Assembly: GCA_945873925.1 (NCBI GenBank)
Contig: CAMCES010000041.1
Coordinates: 1-15,738 of the forward strand
Length of the DNA stretch: 15,738 nucleotides
Source: Bordetella parapertussis
GTDB lineage: Bacteria; Pseudomonadota; Gammaproteobacteria; Burkholderiales; Burkholderiaceae_C
Reading direction: 5' to 3'
Shown here: positions 6,676 through 13,692 of the stretch, piece after piece
How the letters are laid out: every line of letters begins with the position of its first letter
Position numbering within the stretch: position 1 is the first letter of the stretch
Notes under the pieces: generated by a model
Told to the model about the DNA's origin: nothing
Databases searched by the model: none
Seen by the model: only the letters and a program-made list of their open reading frames with translations
Translations under genes and position numbers: made by a program

Positions 6676-7602
6676 TCACTGCTTGGCTGAGGTGCCGCGT
6701 GCCAAACGTTTGAGGAATTCAGGAATACCCATTTGCGCCAAGGAACGGGAATTCAACAAGGTTTCATTTTCTGCCACCACTTTGCGTTGGCGGAAGCGGC
6801 CCAGCACAGAATGCTGCGCTGCATTTGGCAAGCTCTCGAGCACGCCGGATTTGGCTGGGGTCAGTGGGACGCGGTGGCTGCTGGTGTCACGCTCAGTGAG
6901 TTTGACAGGCGTTGCCTGGCGCGGGTGGTTGGCTTGTGCCATGCGGATTTCACGTGCCGCGCAGATGGCCTCGCCAAATTCACGGAAAGAATCCCCGCAC
7001 ACATCACGGGCATCCATAAGGTAGCCACGTTCAAACAAGTCGCGCGCGGTTTGGGCTTCCAAGATCGGAGGCGCCAGCATGAAGCTCACTGGGAAACGCT
7101 GTTTGGTGAACACATCCGAGTTGAGTTGCTCATTGAGCACCCGTGTGGGGCAGAGCACCAACGTGGGGCGACGCACGGTGGCCGAGTCAAACACCCAGCG
7201 GTTGCGTTGCAAAAATCCGGCAGTGGCGGCCAACTCGATTTCCGAGACCGAGGTGGGCACCAGCACCATGTCAAATTCAAACATCAACTCACCTGCCAAA
7301 GAATCTGACCAAGTGAGGTCGCACAGCAAAATATCGCATTCACTGGCGGCACGGCGCATTTGCAAGCGCGCCTCAAAAATAGGCCGGTTGCCACCCTGGT
7401 CTACTGGCAAGGACATGTGTTTGACCACGGCACCCACTGGCGGGGCTTGGTTCAACCAGGTGCTTGAGGAGCCATGTGGGTCCCAGTCGATCAAGGTCAC
7501 ACCCAATCCCAGGGTGCGGCTGAGGTATGCCACCAAATTGGCTGACAAGGTGCTCTTGCCAACGCCACCTTTTTGACTGGTGACCAAAATTTTGAAAGCC
7601 AT
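6676..7602 (-). CDS. Orphan ParA/MinD-family ATPase with atypical switch II and a C-terminal extension
   Basis: This 308-residue protein belongs to the deviant Walker A ATPases, which position plasmids, chromosomes or protein complexes. Visible motifs are the deviant P-loop KGGVGKST (residues 11-18, with the signature Lys11) and a switch I-like DWDPHGSSSTW (39-49). The Walker B/switch II strand reads ILLCDLTWSD (91-100), where most ParA proteins have a Asp-Thr/Leu-Pro-Pro type sequence. VLVPTSVSEIEL (113-124) follows, as in the family. Residues 225-308 extend beyond the usual ParA core: a basic, low-complexity stretch and a final amphipathic-looking helix (GIPEFLKRLARG). No parB or parS-like partner is seen, so chromosome partitioning is unlikely. 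The ATG has AGGA seven bases upstream, and the gene is first in a three-gene operon. A role in placing flagellar or other polar machinery is possible from context. Confidence 0.85.
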   Translation of the reverse strand: MAFKILVTSQKGGVGKSTLSANLVAYLSRTLGLGVTLIDWDPHGSSSTWLNQAPPVGAVVKHMSLPVDQGGNRPIFEARLQMRRAASECDILLCDLTWSDSLAGELMFEFDMVLVPTSVSEIELAATAGFLQRNRWVFDSATVRRPTLVLCPTRVLNEQLNSDVFTKQRFPVSFMLAPPILEAQTARDLFERGYLMDARDVCGDSFREFGEAICAAREIRMAQANHPRQATPVKLTERDTSSHRVPLTPAKSGVLESLPNAAQHSVLGRFRQRKVVAENETLLNSRSLAQMGIPEFLKRLARGTSAKQ

Positions 7603-7814
7603 TTTCTGATCCTGACATTGCAGCGGTGTCGATTCCCACGGTGTCTGAAAGACCCAGAAACCAATCGAAGAAAATTTCGCAAAGGGATGCGGATATTAGC
7701 TTTTTTATGCTTTATGTCAAATTTGAAGGTTTACTCTGCGTTGTTTTGCCGCTACGAAGTCGGACAGGGGTTTTACGCACAAGCGCCAAGAGGGCACTGA
7801 TAAGTTAAGTCACA
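7603..7814. other. Divergent intergenic region between parA and hslR
   Basis: These 212 bases are the longest gene-free stretch in the window. Besides the - strand promoter, the parA leader holds a seven-base direct repeat CGGTGTC at 7624-7630 and 7639-7645 (15-base period) and a small inverted repeat GTCT-GAA-AGAC at 7642-7652. I see no convincing + strand promoter for hslR. No small gene with a good ribosome-binding site is evident. Confidence 0.5.
7693..7720 (-). promoter_or_regulatory. Near-consensus sigma70 promoter for the ParA operon
   Basis: On the - strand, TTGACA (7720-7715) and TAATAT (7698-7693) are separated by 16 bases. The -35 box is perfect and the -10 box differs from consensus at one position. 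Transcription would start near 7686, giving a leader of about 85 bases before the parA ATG. The strength suggests constitutive expression by the housekeeping sigma factor and not a flagellar sigma. Confidence 0.7.
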
Positions 7815-8237
7815 ATGGTTGAGATGGACAAATTGCGTATCGACAAATGGTTATGGGCTGCCAGGTTCTACAAAACCCGCTCCTTGGCCGCAGATGAAAT
7901 CAACAAAGGCCGCATCGAGGTCAACTCGCAAGTGGCCAAGCCATCGCGTGAGGTGAAGCTCGGTGACACGGTTGCCATGCGCCGCGAAGGGCAGGTCCGT
8001 ACGGTTGTGGTTTTGGCCTTGAGTGGTCTGCGCGGACCGGCACCCCAAGCCCAATTGCTGTTTCAAGAAACTGCCGAAAGCCTGCATGCCAAAGCCGATC
8101 ATGCGCAACAACGAAGATTTGTTCGGGAGCCAGCCCAAAGCATGGTTCACGGGCGCCCCACCAAACGTGACAGGCGCGATTTGCAGCAAGCACAACACGG
8201 CTGGAATGCGCGTTGGAGCGCCTCGGTAGATTCTTGA
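7815..8237 (+). CDS. hslR: Heat-shock protein 15, S4-domain ribosome-associated RNA-binding protein
   Basis: Hsp15 binds free 50S ribosomal subunits that carry a blocked nascent chain, placing the peptidyl-tRNA so that the subunit can be recycled after heat stress. The 140-residue protein begins with the diagnostic S4 domain (LRIDKWLWAARFYKTRSLA, residues 6-24, then GRIEVNSQVAKPSREVKLGD), followed by a basic C-terminal tail (RRFVREPAQ, GRPTKRDRRDLQQ), as in E. coli Hsp15 (133 residues). The start is uncertain: the ATG at 7815 is given, but the ATG at 7824 (MDKLRIDKW) fits the family equally well. Neither has a strong ribosome-binding site. The permease gene follows after 21 bases and may be co-transcribed. 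Confidence 0.9.
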   Translation: MVEMDKLRIDKWLWAARFYKTRSLAADEINKGRIEVNSQVAKPSREVKLGDTVAMRREGQVRTVVVLALSGLRGPAPQAQLLFQETAESLHAKADHAQQRRFVREPAQSMVHGRPTKRDRRDLQQAQHGWNARWSASVDS

Positions 8238-8258
8238 TGACCCTATGAAAGCAAGCAC

Positions 8259-10829
8259 ATGAAGCTGATGTCAATGGCATGGCGAGCACTGTGGCGAGAT
8301 GCCCGGGCGGGCGAATTGCGCTTGTTGTGGGTTGCAGTCAGTTTGGGTGTGGCCGCGCTCACCTCGGTGGGGTTTTTGGCTGATCGCATAGAGGGTGGTT
8401 TGCAACGCGATGCCCGCCAATTGTTGGGTGGGGATGCGGTTTTGGCCAGTGACCATGCTTTGACACCAGCCGTCTTGGCCAAGGTTGCCAGCATAGGTTT
8501 GCAGTCGGTGGCCACGGTGAGTTTTCCCACCATGGCCCGCAGCGCCGCTGAACAAGGCGGTAACAGCCGCTTGGTGGCCCTCAAAGCCGTGGTCGCGGGC
8601 TACCCGCTGCGTGGCCGTTTGCAAATATTGCCGCCGCTCGATCCAGCCGAACCCAAACCGGCGCTGGTCACCGAGCTCAACAACGGCACCCGGTATGACC
8701 GTCCGGGTAAGGTCACCGACCAGGTTCCCCAAGCCGGTCAGGTGTGGGCAGAACCAGCCCTGCTCGAAGCCATGGAATTGAGTGTTGGCGACAAAATTTT
8801 GCTAGGTGAGCGCACGCTTCTTATCTCTGAGGTGCTGATGAGCGAGCCGGATCGGGGGGCGGGTTTCATGAATTTTGCCCCGCGCATCATGATGAACCAG
8901 GCTGATTTGGCTTCCACCGAACTGATACAACCAGCCAGCCGTTTGAACTGGCGTTTGGCTGTGGTGGGGACCGCTGCCCAATTGGATGCGTTCACTCAGT
9001 GGGCGCAAGCCTATGTCAAGCAACCCGATGTCCACGGTCTGCGCTTGGAGACGCTGGAGGCCGGCCGGCCAGAAATGCGCCAAACCCTGGACCGCGCAGA
9101 AAAGTTCTTGCACCTGGTGGCCTTGCTCGCTGCCTTGCTCAGTGCCGTGGCGGTGGCCTTGGCTGCGCGCGGTTTCGCTGCTCGCCATTTGGACGATTGC
9201 GCCATGCTGCGGGTACTCGGTCAGAGCCAGCGCGATATCTTGTCGGTCTATGTGCTTGAATTTTTTACCGTTGGTTTGTTGGCCAGTCTGCTGGGCTTGT
9301 TGATGGGTTTTGGCTTGCACCAGGTGTTTGTCAGTCTGCTCTCGGGTCTGGTGGACACGGACTTGCCAGCCCCCGGCTGGCAGCCGTTTTGGCAGGGATT
9401 GGGCGCAGGCTTGACGCTCTTGTTTGCGTTTGGCTTGCCACCGATCTTGCAACTGGCCAAAGTCCCGGCCCTGCGAGTGATTCGACGCGACCTCGGGCCG
9501 ATACAAGCTGCCTCGATCGGTGTGTTCGCATTGGGTTTGGCTGGATTTGCGGCCTTGTTGCTCAGTGCCAGCCGGGACCTGTTGCTGGGTTTGATGGTGG
9601 TCGGTGGCTTTGCCGGGGCGGCGTTGGTTTTTGCAGGCATGGCTTGGCTGTCGGTCTGGGCCTTGCGCAAAAGCGTGGGCCTGTCGCATGTGCCGACTTG
9701 GCTGCGCATGGCCACTCGCCAAATCAGCGCCCGCCCGGGCTACACCGTGGTGCAGGTCAGCTCCTTGTCGGTGGGTTTGCTCGCACTGATGTTGCTGGTG
9801 TTGCTGCGCACCGACTTGGTCGACAGTTGGCGCAATGCCACTCCCGCAGACGCCCCCAACCGGTTTGTGATCAATATCCAACCCGACCAATCGAATGATT
9901 TCTTGGCGCACCTGCAAACCGCTGGGGTTCGCAAGTTCGATTGGTATCCCATGATCCGCGGCCGGCTGGTCGAGATCAACCAACAAGCCGTTGGCGCTGA
10001 AAGTTACACAGAAGAACGGGCCAAGCGCTTGGTCGAGCGGGAGATGAACATCTCTCACAGTGCCCAAGCACCCGAACACAACCAAGTGGTGCAAGGCGAG
10101 TGGCTGCCCAATGAAACCCAAGCGATCAGCATGGAAGAGGGCATTGCCAAGACCTTGAACCTCAAGATCGGTGACCAAGTTCGGTTTGAAATTGGCGGGC
10201 AAATGGTCGATGTGCGCGTCAGCTCGTTGCGGCGGGTCGATTGGAGCTCGATGCGGGCGAATTTCTTCGCCATCTTTCCAGTCGCGCAATTCCCCGATGT
10301 GCCAAAGACCTACATCGCTGCTTACCGCGCCCCTGACCAGTCTGGCTTTGACAACAGCTTGGTCAACCGGTTCCCCAATGTCACCAATGTGGACATGGGC
10401 GCCACGATCAACCAGGTGCAAAAAGTGTTGGGTCAGGTGATTGGTGCGGTTGAGTTCTTGTTTGGTTTCACCTTGGCCGCTGGTTTGGTGGTGCTGTTTG
10501 CTGCGGTGACCGCCACCCGCGAGGAACGCGCCCGGGAATACGCGGTGTTGCGTGCCTTGGGGGCTGGCAACGGGTTATTGCGGCAGGTGCAAACCGCCGA
10601 GTTGTTGGGTGTGGGTGCCTTGTCTGGCGCCTTGGCCGCGGTGGTGGCCATGTTGCTCGGCTCTGGGCTGGCCTATTTTGTGTTCGAGTTTGCTTGGCAG
10701 GCTTCGCCATGGGTGCTGGTGGTGGGAATACTCGCAGGCGCTGGCTTGGCTTGGGCCGCGGGTTGGTGGGGCCTGCGCGAGGTTTTGCAACGACCTGTGG
10801 TGCAGACCTTGCGCCATGCTTCTCAATGA
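8259..10829 (+). CDS. ybbP: YbbP-type FtsX-family ABC transporter permease
   Basis: This 856-residue membrane protein has the double-FtsX architecture of YbbP/MacB-like permeases that act on lipids or lipoproteins and do not import solutes. One helix at about 22-41 is followed by a large periplasmic domain (about 45-280). Then come helices at about 284-304, 331-353, 380-400, 417-435, 440-465 and 498-518, a second periplasmic domain, and three C-terminal helices from about 727. Landmarks include LDDCAMLRVLGQSQRDIL, the cytoplasmic KVPALRVIRRDLG and, near the end, REYAVLRALGAG, all typical FtsX coupling-loop sequences. Such permeases need an ATPase (YbbA) that is often adjacent; none is in this window, so it must be encoded elsewhere. 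The gene follows hslR closely and ends two bases before the convergent smr gene. Substrate unknown. Confidence 0.88.
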   Translation: MKLMSMAWRALWRDARAGELRLLWVAVSLGVAALTSVGFLADRIEGGLQRDARQLLGGDAVLASDHALTPAVLAKVASIGLQSVATVSFPTMARSAAEQGGNSRLVALKAVVAGYPLRGRLQILPPLDPAEPKPALVTELNNGTRYDRPGKVTDQVPQAGQVWAEPALLEAMELSVGDKILLGERTLLISEVLMSEPDRGAGFMNFAPRIMMNQADLASTELIQPASRLNWRLAVVGTAAQLDAFTQWAQAYVKQPDVHGLRLETLEAGRPEMRQTLDRAEKFLHLVALLAALLSAVAVALAARGFAARHLDDCAMLRVLGQSQRDILSVYVLEFFTVGLLASLLGLLMGFGLHQVFVSLLSGLVDTDLPAPGWQPFWQGLGAGLTLLFAFGLPPILQLAKVPALRVIRRDLGPIQAASIGVFALGLAGFAALLLSASRDLLLGLMVVGGFAGAALVFAGMAWLSVWALRKSVGLSHVPTWLRMATRQISARPGYTVVQVSSLSVGLLALMLLVLLRTDLVDSWRNATPADAPNRFVINIQPDQSNDFLAHLQTAGVRKFDWYPMIRGRLVEINQQAVGAESYTEERAKRLVEREMNISHSAQAPEHNQVVQGEWLPNETQAISMEEGIAKTLNLKIGDQVRFEIGGQMVDVRVSSLRRVDWSSMRANFFAIFPVAQFPDVPKTYIAAYRAPDQSGFDNSLVNRFPNVTNVDMGATINQVQKVLGQVIGAVEFLFGFTLAAGLVVLFAAVTATREERAREYAVLRALGAGNGLLRQVQTAELLGVGALSGALAAVVAMLLGSGLAYFVFEFAWQASPWVLVVGILAGAGLAWAAGWWGLREVLQRPVVQTLRHASQ

Positions 10830-10831
10830 CG

Positions 10832-11464
10832 CTATTTCAACAACACCACCAAAGCCCCAGCACCACCCTCTGAGCCCTTGGCCTGCACAAAAGCCAGCAC
10901 CTCGGTTTTTTGCACCAACCAGCGCTGCACCTTGGACTTGAGCACCGGGGTTTTGCCTGGTGAGCCCAAACCCTTTCCATGCACCACCCGGATGCAGCGC
11001 CAACCTCGTTTGGATGCGTCACGGATGAATTGGCCCAGGGCCTCCCGCGCTTCATCGCTTCGCAAACCATGCAAATCGATTTGCCCTTGCAGACTCCAGT
11101 GCCCTTTGCGAAGTTTTTGGGTGACATCGGTGCCAATGCCGGTGCTGCGATAGCTCAACTCGTCGTCGGTGTCGAGCAAGGTGGAGACATCAAAATCATC
11201 GCTTAGGCTTTCGCGCAGCACATTGTGGTCATCGAGTTGCTGTTGAAAAGCCAGTGGTTTGGCCGGGACTGGCGACAGGGTCACCCGCGGTTCATGGGCG
11301 AGCGGTTGCACGGCACCAATGGCCCGCTTGAACAGGTTGCGCTCGGCCTGCGCTTGCTTTTCTGCCTGCTCATGTGCGGCTTTCTCGGCAGCGGCTTGGG
11401 CGGCTTGCTTAACCAAATCAGCCTTGATGGTCGCCAAGTCTTGCAGGCTGCGCGCTTTCACCAT
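10832..11464 (-). CDS. Smr (MutS2 C-terminal-like) domain protein
   Basis: This 210-residue protein carries a C-terminal Smr domain, a DNA/RNA endonuclease or nucleic-acid-binding fold also found at the end of MutS2. The domain spans about residues 125-210 and has the family motifs D130-LHG-L (IDLHGLRSDEAR) and VHGKG at 161-165, followed by LKSKVQRWL. The first 55 residues are a charged, Ala/Lys/Gln-rich helix (KAAHEQAEKQAQ) typical of stand-alone Smr proteins of the YdaL/SmrA type; the middle is a flexible linker. The ATG overlaps the end of radC by seven bases, so translation is probably coupled and the proteins may act in related DNA metabolism. It converges on the permease gene, stop codons being two bases apart. 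Confidence 0.88.
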   Translation of the reverse strand: MVKARSLQDLATIKADLVKQAAQAAAEKAAHEQAEKQAQAERNLFKRAIGAVQPLAHEPRVTLSPVPAKPLAFQQQLDDHNVLRESLSDDFDVSTLLDTDDELSYRSTGIGTDVTQKLRKGHWSLQGQIDLHGLRSDEAREALGQFIRDASKRGWRCIRVVHGKGLGSPGKTPVLKSKVQRWLVQKTEVLAFVQAKGSEGGAGALVVLLK

Positions 11465-12135
11465 GGGCTGCGCTCGGCCATGGACCAGGACTGCTCGGTA
11501 CTGACAATGATGTGGTCTAAAACCCGAATGTCCACCATCGCCAAAGCCGTATGCAAACTGCGGGTGAGCGCGGTGTCGGCGGACGAGGGCTGCACCATGC
11601 CACTGGGATGGTTATGCGAAAAAATCACCGCGGCAGCACCCACCTCTAGGGCCAACTTGACCACTTCGCGTGGGTAGACCGAGGTTTGGTTCAAGGTCCC
11701 TTTGAACATGTTGCGGTAGAGCAGCAAGCGGTTTTGGGCATCGAGAAACATCACCCCAAAGACCTCATGGTCCAAGGCACCGATCTGCAGTTGCAAAAAT
11801 TGCCGGACAGTTTCGGGATTGCCCATGGCATCGCGTTTGCGCAACTTTTGTTGAAGCACACGGCTGGACATTTCCAGCACCGCGACCAACTGGGCGCAGC
11901 GGGCTGAACCGCCCAAGCCCTTGACGGCTTGCAATTGGGCAGGACTGGCATGCAGCAGACCGGCCAGACCGGCAAAACGGTCAAGCAAACTTTGGGCGAG
12001 CTGCAACACGTTTTGACCTGGCCGACCCGTACCAAGCATGACAGCAACGAGCTCGAGGTCGGTCAGCGCTTGACCGCCCAAGGCCAGCAGCTTTTCGCGT
12101 GGACGCATGGATTTGGGAAGATCTTGAAGCATCAT
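11458..12135 (-). CDS. radC: RadC family JAB-domain protein
   Basis: RadC proteins have an N-terminal helix-hairpin-helix-like region and a C-terminal JAB/MPN domain; despite the name, a direct DNA-repair role in E. coli is disputed. The 225-residue form given here starts at the first of two adjacent Met codons (MMLQDLPKSMRPREKLL), which matches the family N-terminus and length. The frame stays open to an ATG at 12243, but those 36 extra residues do not look like RadC and would run through the fkpB promoter region. Key parts are MRPREKLLALG, AVKGLGGSARCAQL (helix-hairpin-helix) and the metal-binding signature H174-x-H176-x7-S184-x2-D187 (HNHPSG). The catalytic residues are intact. It is followed by the overlapping smr gene. 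Confidence 0.92.
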   Translation of the reverse strand: MMLQDLPKSMRPREKLLALGGQALTDLELVAVMLGTGRPGQNVLQLAQSLLDRFAGLAGLLHASPAQLQAVKGLGGSARCAQLVAVLEMSSRVLQQKLRKRDAMGNPETVRQFLQLQIGALDHEVFGVMFLDAQNRLLLYRNMFKGTLNQTSVYPREVVKLALEVGAAAVIFSHNHPSGMVQPSSADTALTRSLHTALAMVDIRVLDHIIVSTEQSWSMAERSPW

Positions 12136-12279
12136 GGCAGCCTGCGGGGAGAGATGGAAAAAGAGGTGAACACCTGGGCAATGATCGCTGATGCTAGAGC
12201 GCTTGGGGGGTGCGCTATCACCGCAGAAATCAGTGAACTGCATCCCTTTCTACAATAGGGCCAGTTTACCCAGACCCGT
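12136..12279. other. Divergent radC/fkpB intergenic region with two inverted repeats
   Basis: The 144 bases hold the promoters of two divergent units. Visible elements are AGGTG-AA-CACCT at 12164-12175, AGCGC-N9-GCGCT at 12198-12216 around a run of six G, and the candidate fkpB -10 box at 12251. The first inverted repeat falls in the radC leader. Whether either is an operator cannot be decided from one sequence. Confidence 0.4.
12251..12256 (+). promoter_or_regulatory. Candidate -10 box TACAAT for fkpB-ispH
   Basis: TACAAT lies 24 bases before the fkpB ATG, five of six bases matching TATAAT. No good -35 hexamer sits 16-18 bases upstream, so promoter identity is tentative. The implied leader is about 17 bases and lacks a clear Shine-Dalgarno. 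Confidence 0.35.
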
Positions 12280-12729
12280 ATGACCACCACCCAACTGATT
12301 CAGCCCGGCTCGTTCCTCACATTGCATTACCGCTTGAGCGGACCGCAGGGTGACATCATCAATACCTTTGGCGGTCCACCTGCCACGCTGTCTTTGGGTA
12401 ACAACGAATTGTCACCGGCCATAGAAGCCCAGATGCTCGGTTTGGCCGAAGGCGAGCACGTGACCCTGGAACTGCCAGCGGGCGAGGCTTTTGGTGCGCG
12501 CAACCCCGAGATGCTGCAGTGGGTATCCCGCGAGTTGTTGAGCCAATTTGGGGAGGCACAAGCCAGCTACCAAGTCGGTGAGGTGGTGGAATTCCCAGCG
12601 CCTGACAATGGTCGACGGTATGCAGGTTCGGTCCAGCAAGTCGACGCAGAGGCCGTACTTTTTGATTTCAACCATCCATTGGCCGGACAGCCGGTCAGCC
12701 TGGAAATTCATGTGATTGGGGTGTTGTGA
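12280..12729 (+). CDS. fkpB: FKBP-type peptidyl-prolyl cis-trans isomerase FkpB (SlpA)
   Basis: FkpB catalyses cis-trans isomerisation of prolyl bonds and acts as a cytoplasmic chaperone. The 149 residues equal the length of the E. coli protein. The order of parts is typical for the SlpA type: LHYRLSGPQGDIINTFGG at the start of the FKBP core, LGNNELSPAIEAQMLGLAEG, then LPAGEAFGARNPEMLQW, which begins the insert-in-flap chaperone domain, and FDFNHPLAGQPVSLEIHVI closing the FKBP barrel. The last base of its TGA stop is the first base of the ispH ATG, and this fkpB-ispH order is common in Proteobacteria. Confidence 0.95.
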   Translation: MTTTQLIQPGSFLTLHYRLSGPQGDIINTFGGPPATLSLGNNELSPAIEAQMLGLAEGEHVTLELPAGEAFGARNPEMLQWVSRELLSQFGEAQASYQVGEVVEFPAPDNGRRYAGSVQQVDAEAVLFDFNHPLAGQPVSLEIHVIGVL

Positions 12730-13673
12730 TGTCGCCTGTCAACCCGCAAGAAATCATCTTGGCCGAACCGCGCGGCTTTTGCGCTGGCGTAGACCGCGCG
12801 ATTGACATCGTGGACCATGCCCTGGCTAAGTTTGGCTCGCCTATTTATGTGCGGCACGAAATCGTGCACAACACCCATGTGGTAGAGGACTTGAAAGCGC
12901 GCGGGGCCATCTTCATCGAGGACTTGAACGATGTTCCAGAAGGAGCCACCTTGGTCTTCAGTGCACATGGCGTACCCAAAGAAGTTGAGCATGAAGCCGA
13001 GCGCCGTGGCTTTCAGGTGTTTGATGCCACCTGCCCATTGGTCACCAAGGTGCATGTCGAAGTGGCCAAGCTCCACAAAGAAGGCTATGAGTTCATCATG
13101 ATTGGACACAAGGGCCATCCCGAGGTCGAAGGCACGATGGGACAGTTGCCCTCTGGCATCCACTTGGTGGAAGACGCTGAAGACGTGTTGACTGTGCAAC
13201 CCACACAAACCAACAAACTCGCGGTGGTGACCCAAACCACTTTGAGCGTGGACGACGCTGCAGAGATCATGGCCGCGGTGAAAACGCGCTTTCCCATGGT
13301 GCGCGAACCCAAGCAACAAGACATTTGCTACGCCACCCAAAACCGCCAAGACGCGATCAAAGTGCTCAGCCCCCAAGTGGACGTGGTGATCGTGGTGGGC
13401 AGCCCCAGCAGCTCCAACAGCAACCGACTGCGCGATGTCGCTGCCAAGTACGGCACCCCCAGCTACATGGTCGACCATGCGGGTGAGTTGCAGGCCGAGT
13501 GGCTGGACGGCAAATCCAAAATTGGCCTGACCGCTGGCGCCTCCGCCCCCGATGTGTTGGTACAACAAGTGATCAGACGTTTGCGCGAACTCGGCGCCCA
13601 TTCGGTTCGTACCCTGGAGGGTGTGCAAGAAACCGTTAAATTCCCGCTGCCCAAAGGCTTGCGCAACGACTGA
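12729..13673 (+). CDS. ispH: 4-hydroxy-3-methylbut-2-enyl diphosphate reductase IspH
   Basis: IspH performs the last step of the MEP pathway, reducing HMBPP to the isoprenoid precursors IPP and DMAPP with a 4Fe-4S cluster. The 314-residue length is normal. The three cluster cysteines are C18 (RGFCAGVDRA), C102 (DATCPLVTKVH) and C200 (ICYATQNRQDA). Substrate-site residues are also in place: H47 (HEIVHN), H80 (SAHGVP) and the H130-P-E132 pair within GHPEVEGTMG. The SSNSNRL and AGASAPD motifs near the end are intact. The ATG at 12729 shares a base with the fkpB stop; a GTG one codon earlier is possible but adds only one residue. Essential in organisms without the mevalonate route. Confidence 0.97.
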   Translation: MSPVNPQEIILAEPRGFCAGVDRAIDIVDHALAKFGSPIYVRHEIVHNTHVVEDLKARGAIFIEDLNDVPEGATLVFSAHGVPKEVEHEAERRGFQVFDATCPLVTKVHVEVAKLHKEGYEFIMIGHKGHPEVEGTMGQLPSGIHLVEDAEDVLTVQPTQTNKLAVVTQTTLSVDDAAEIMAAVKTRFPMVREPKQQDICYATQNRQDAIKVLSPQVDVVIVVGSPSSSNSNRLRDVAAKYGTPSYMVDHAGELQAEWLDGKSKIGLTAGASAPDVLVQQVIRRLRELGAHSVRTLEGVQETVKFPLPKGLRND

Positions 13674-13692
13674 CCGAACATAGACCGAACCC

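Noticed and set aside
6662..6679. GTG start six residues upstream for the coiled-coil gene, overlapping the parA stop
   Set aside because: A good AGGAG lies between it and the ATG at 6661, favouring the ATG, although coupling from the GTG cannot be excluded.
8802..10421. Long open frame of 539 codons on the - strand opposite the permease gene
   Set aside because: Its translation is rich in His, Gln and Arg with no domain and lies opposite a well-supported membrane protein; it is a by-product of codon bias in a GC-rich gene.
12136..12243. 36-residue N-terminal extension of RadC from the ATG at 12243
   Set aside because: The extra residues do not resemble RadC, there is no suitably spaced Shine-Dalgarno, and the start would sit beside the fkpB promoter; the MMLQDLPKSMRPREK start fits the family.
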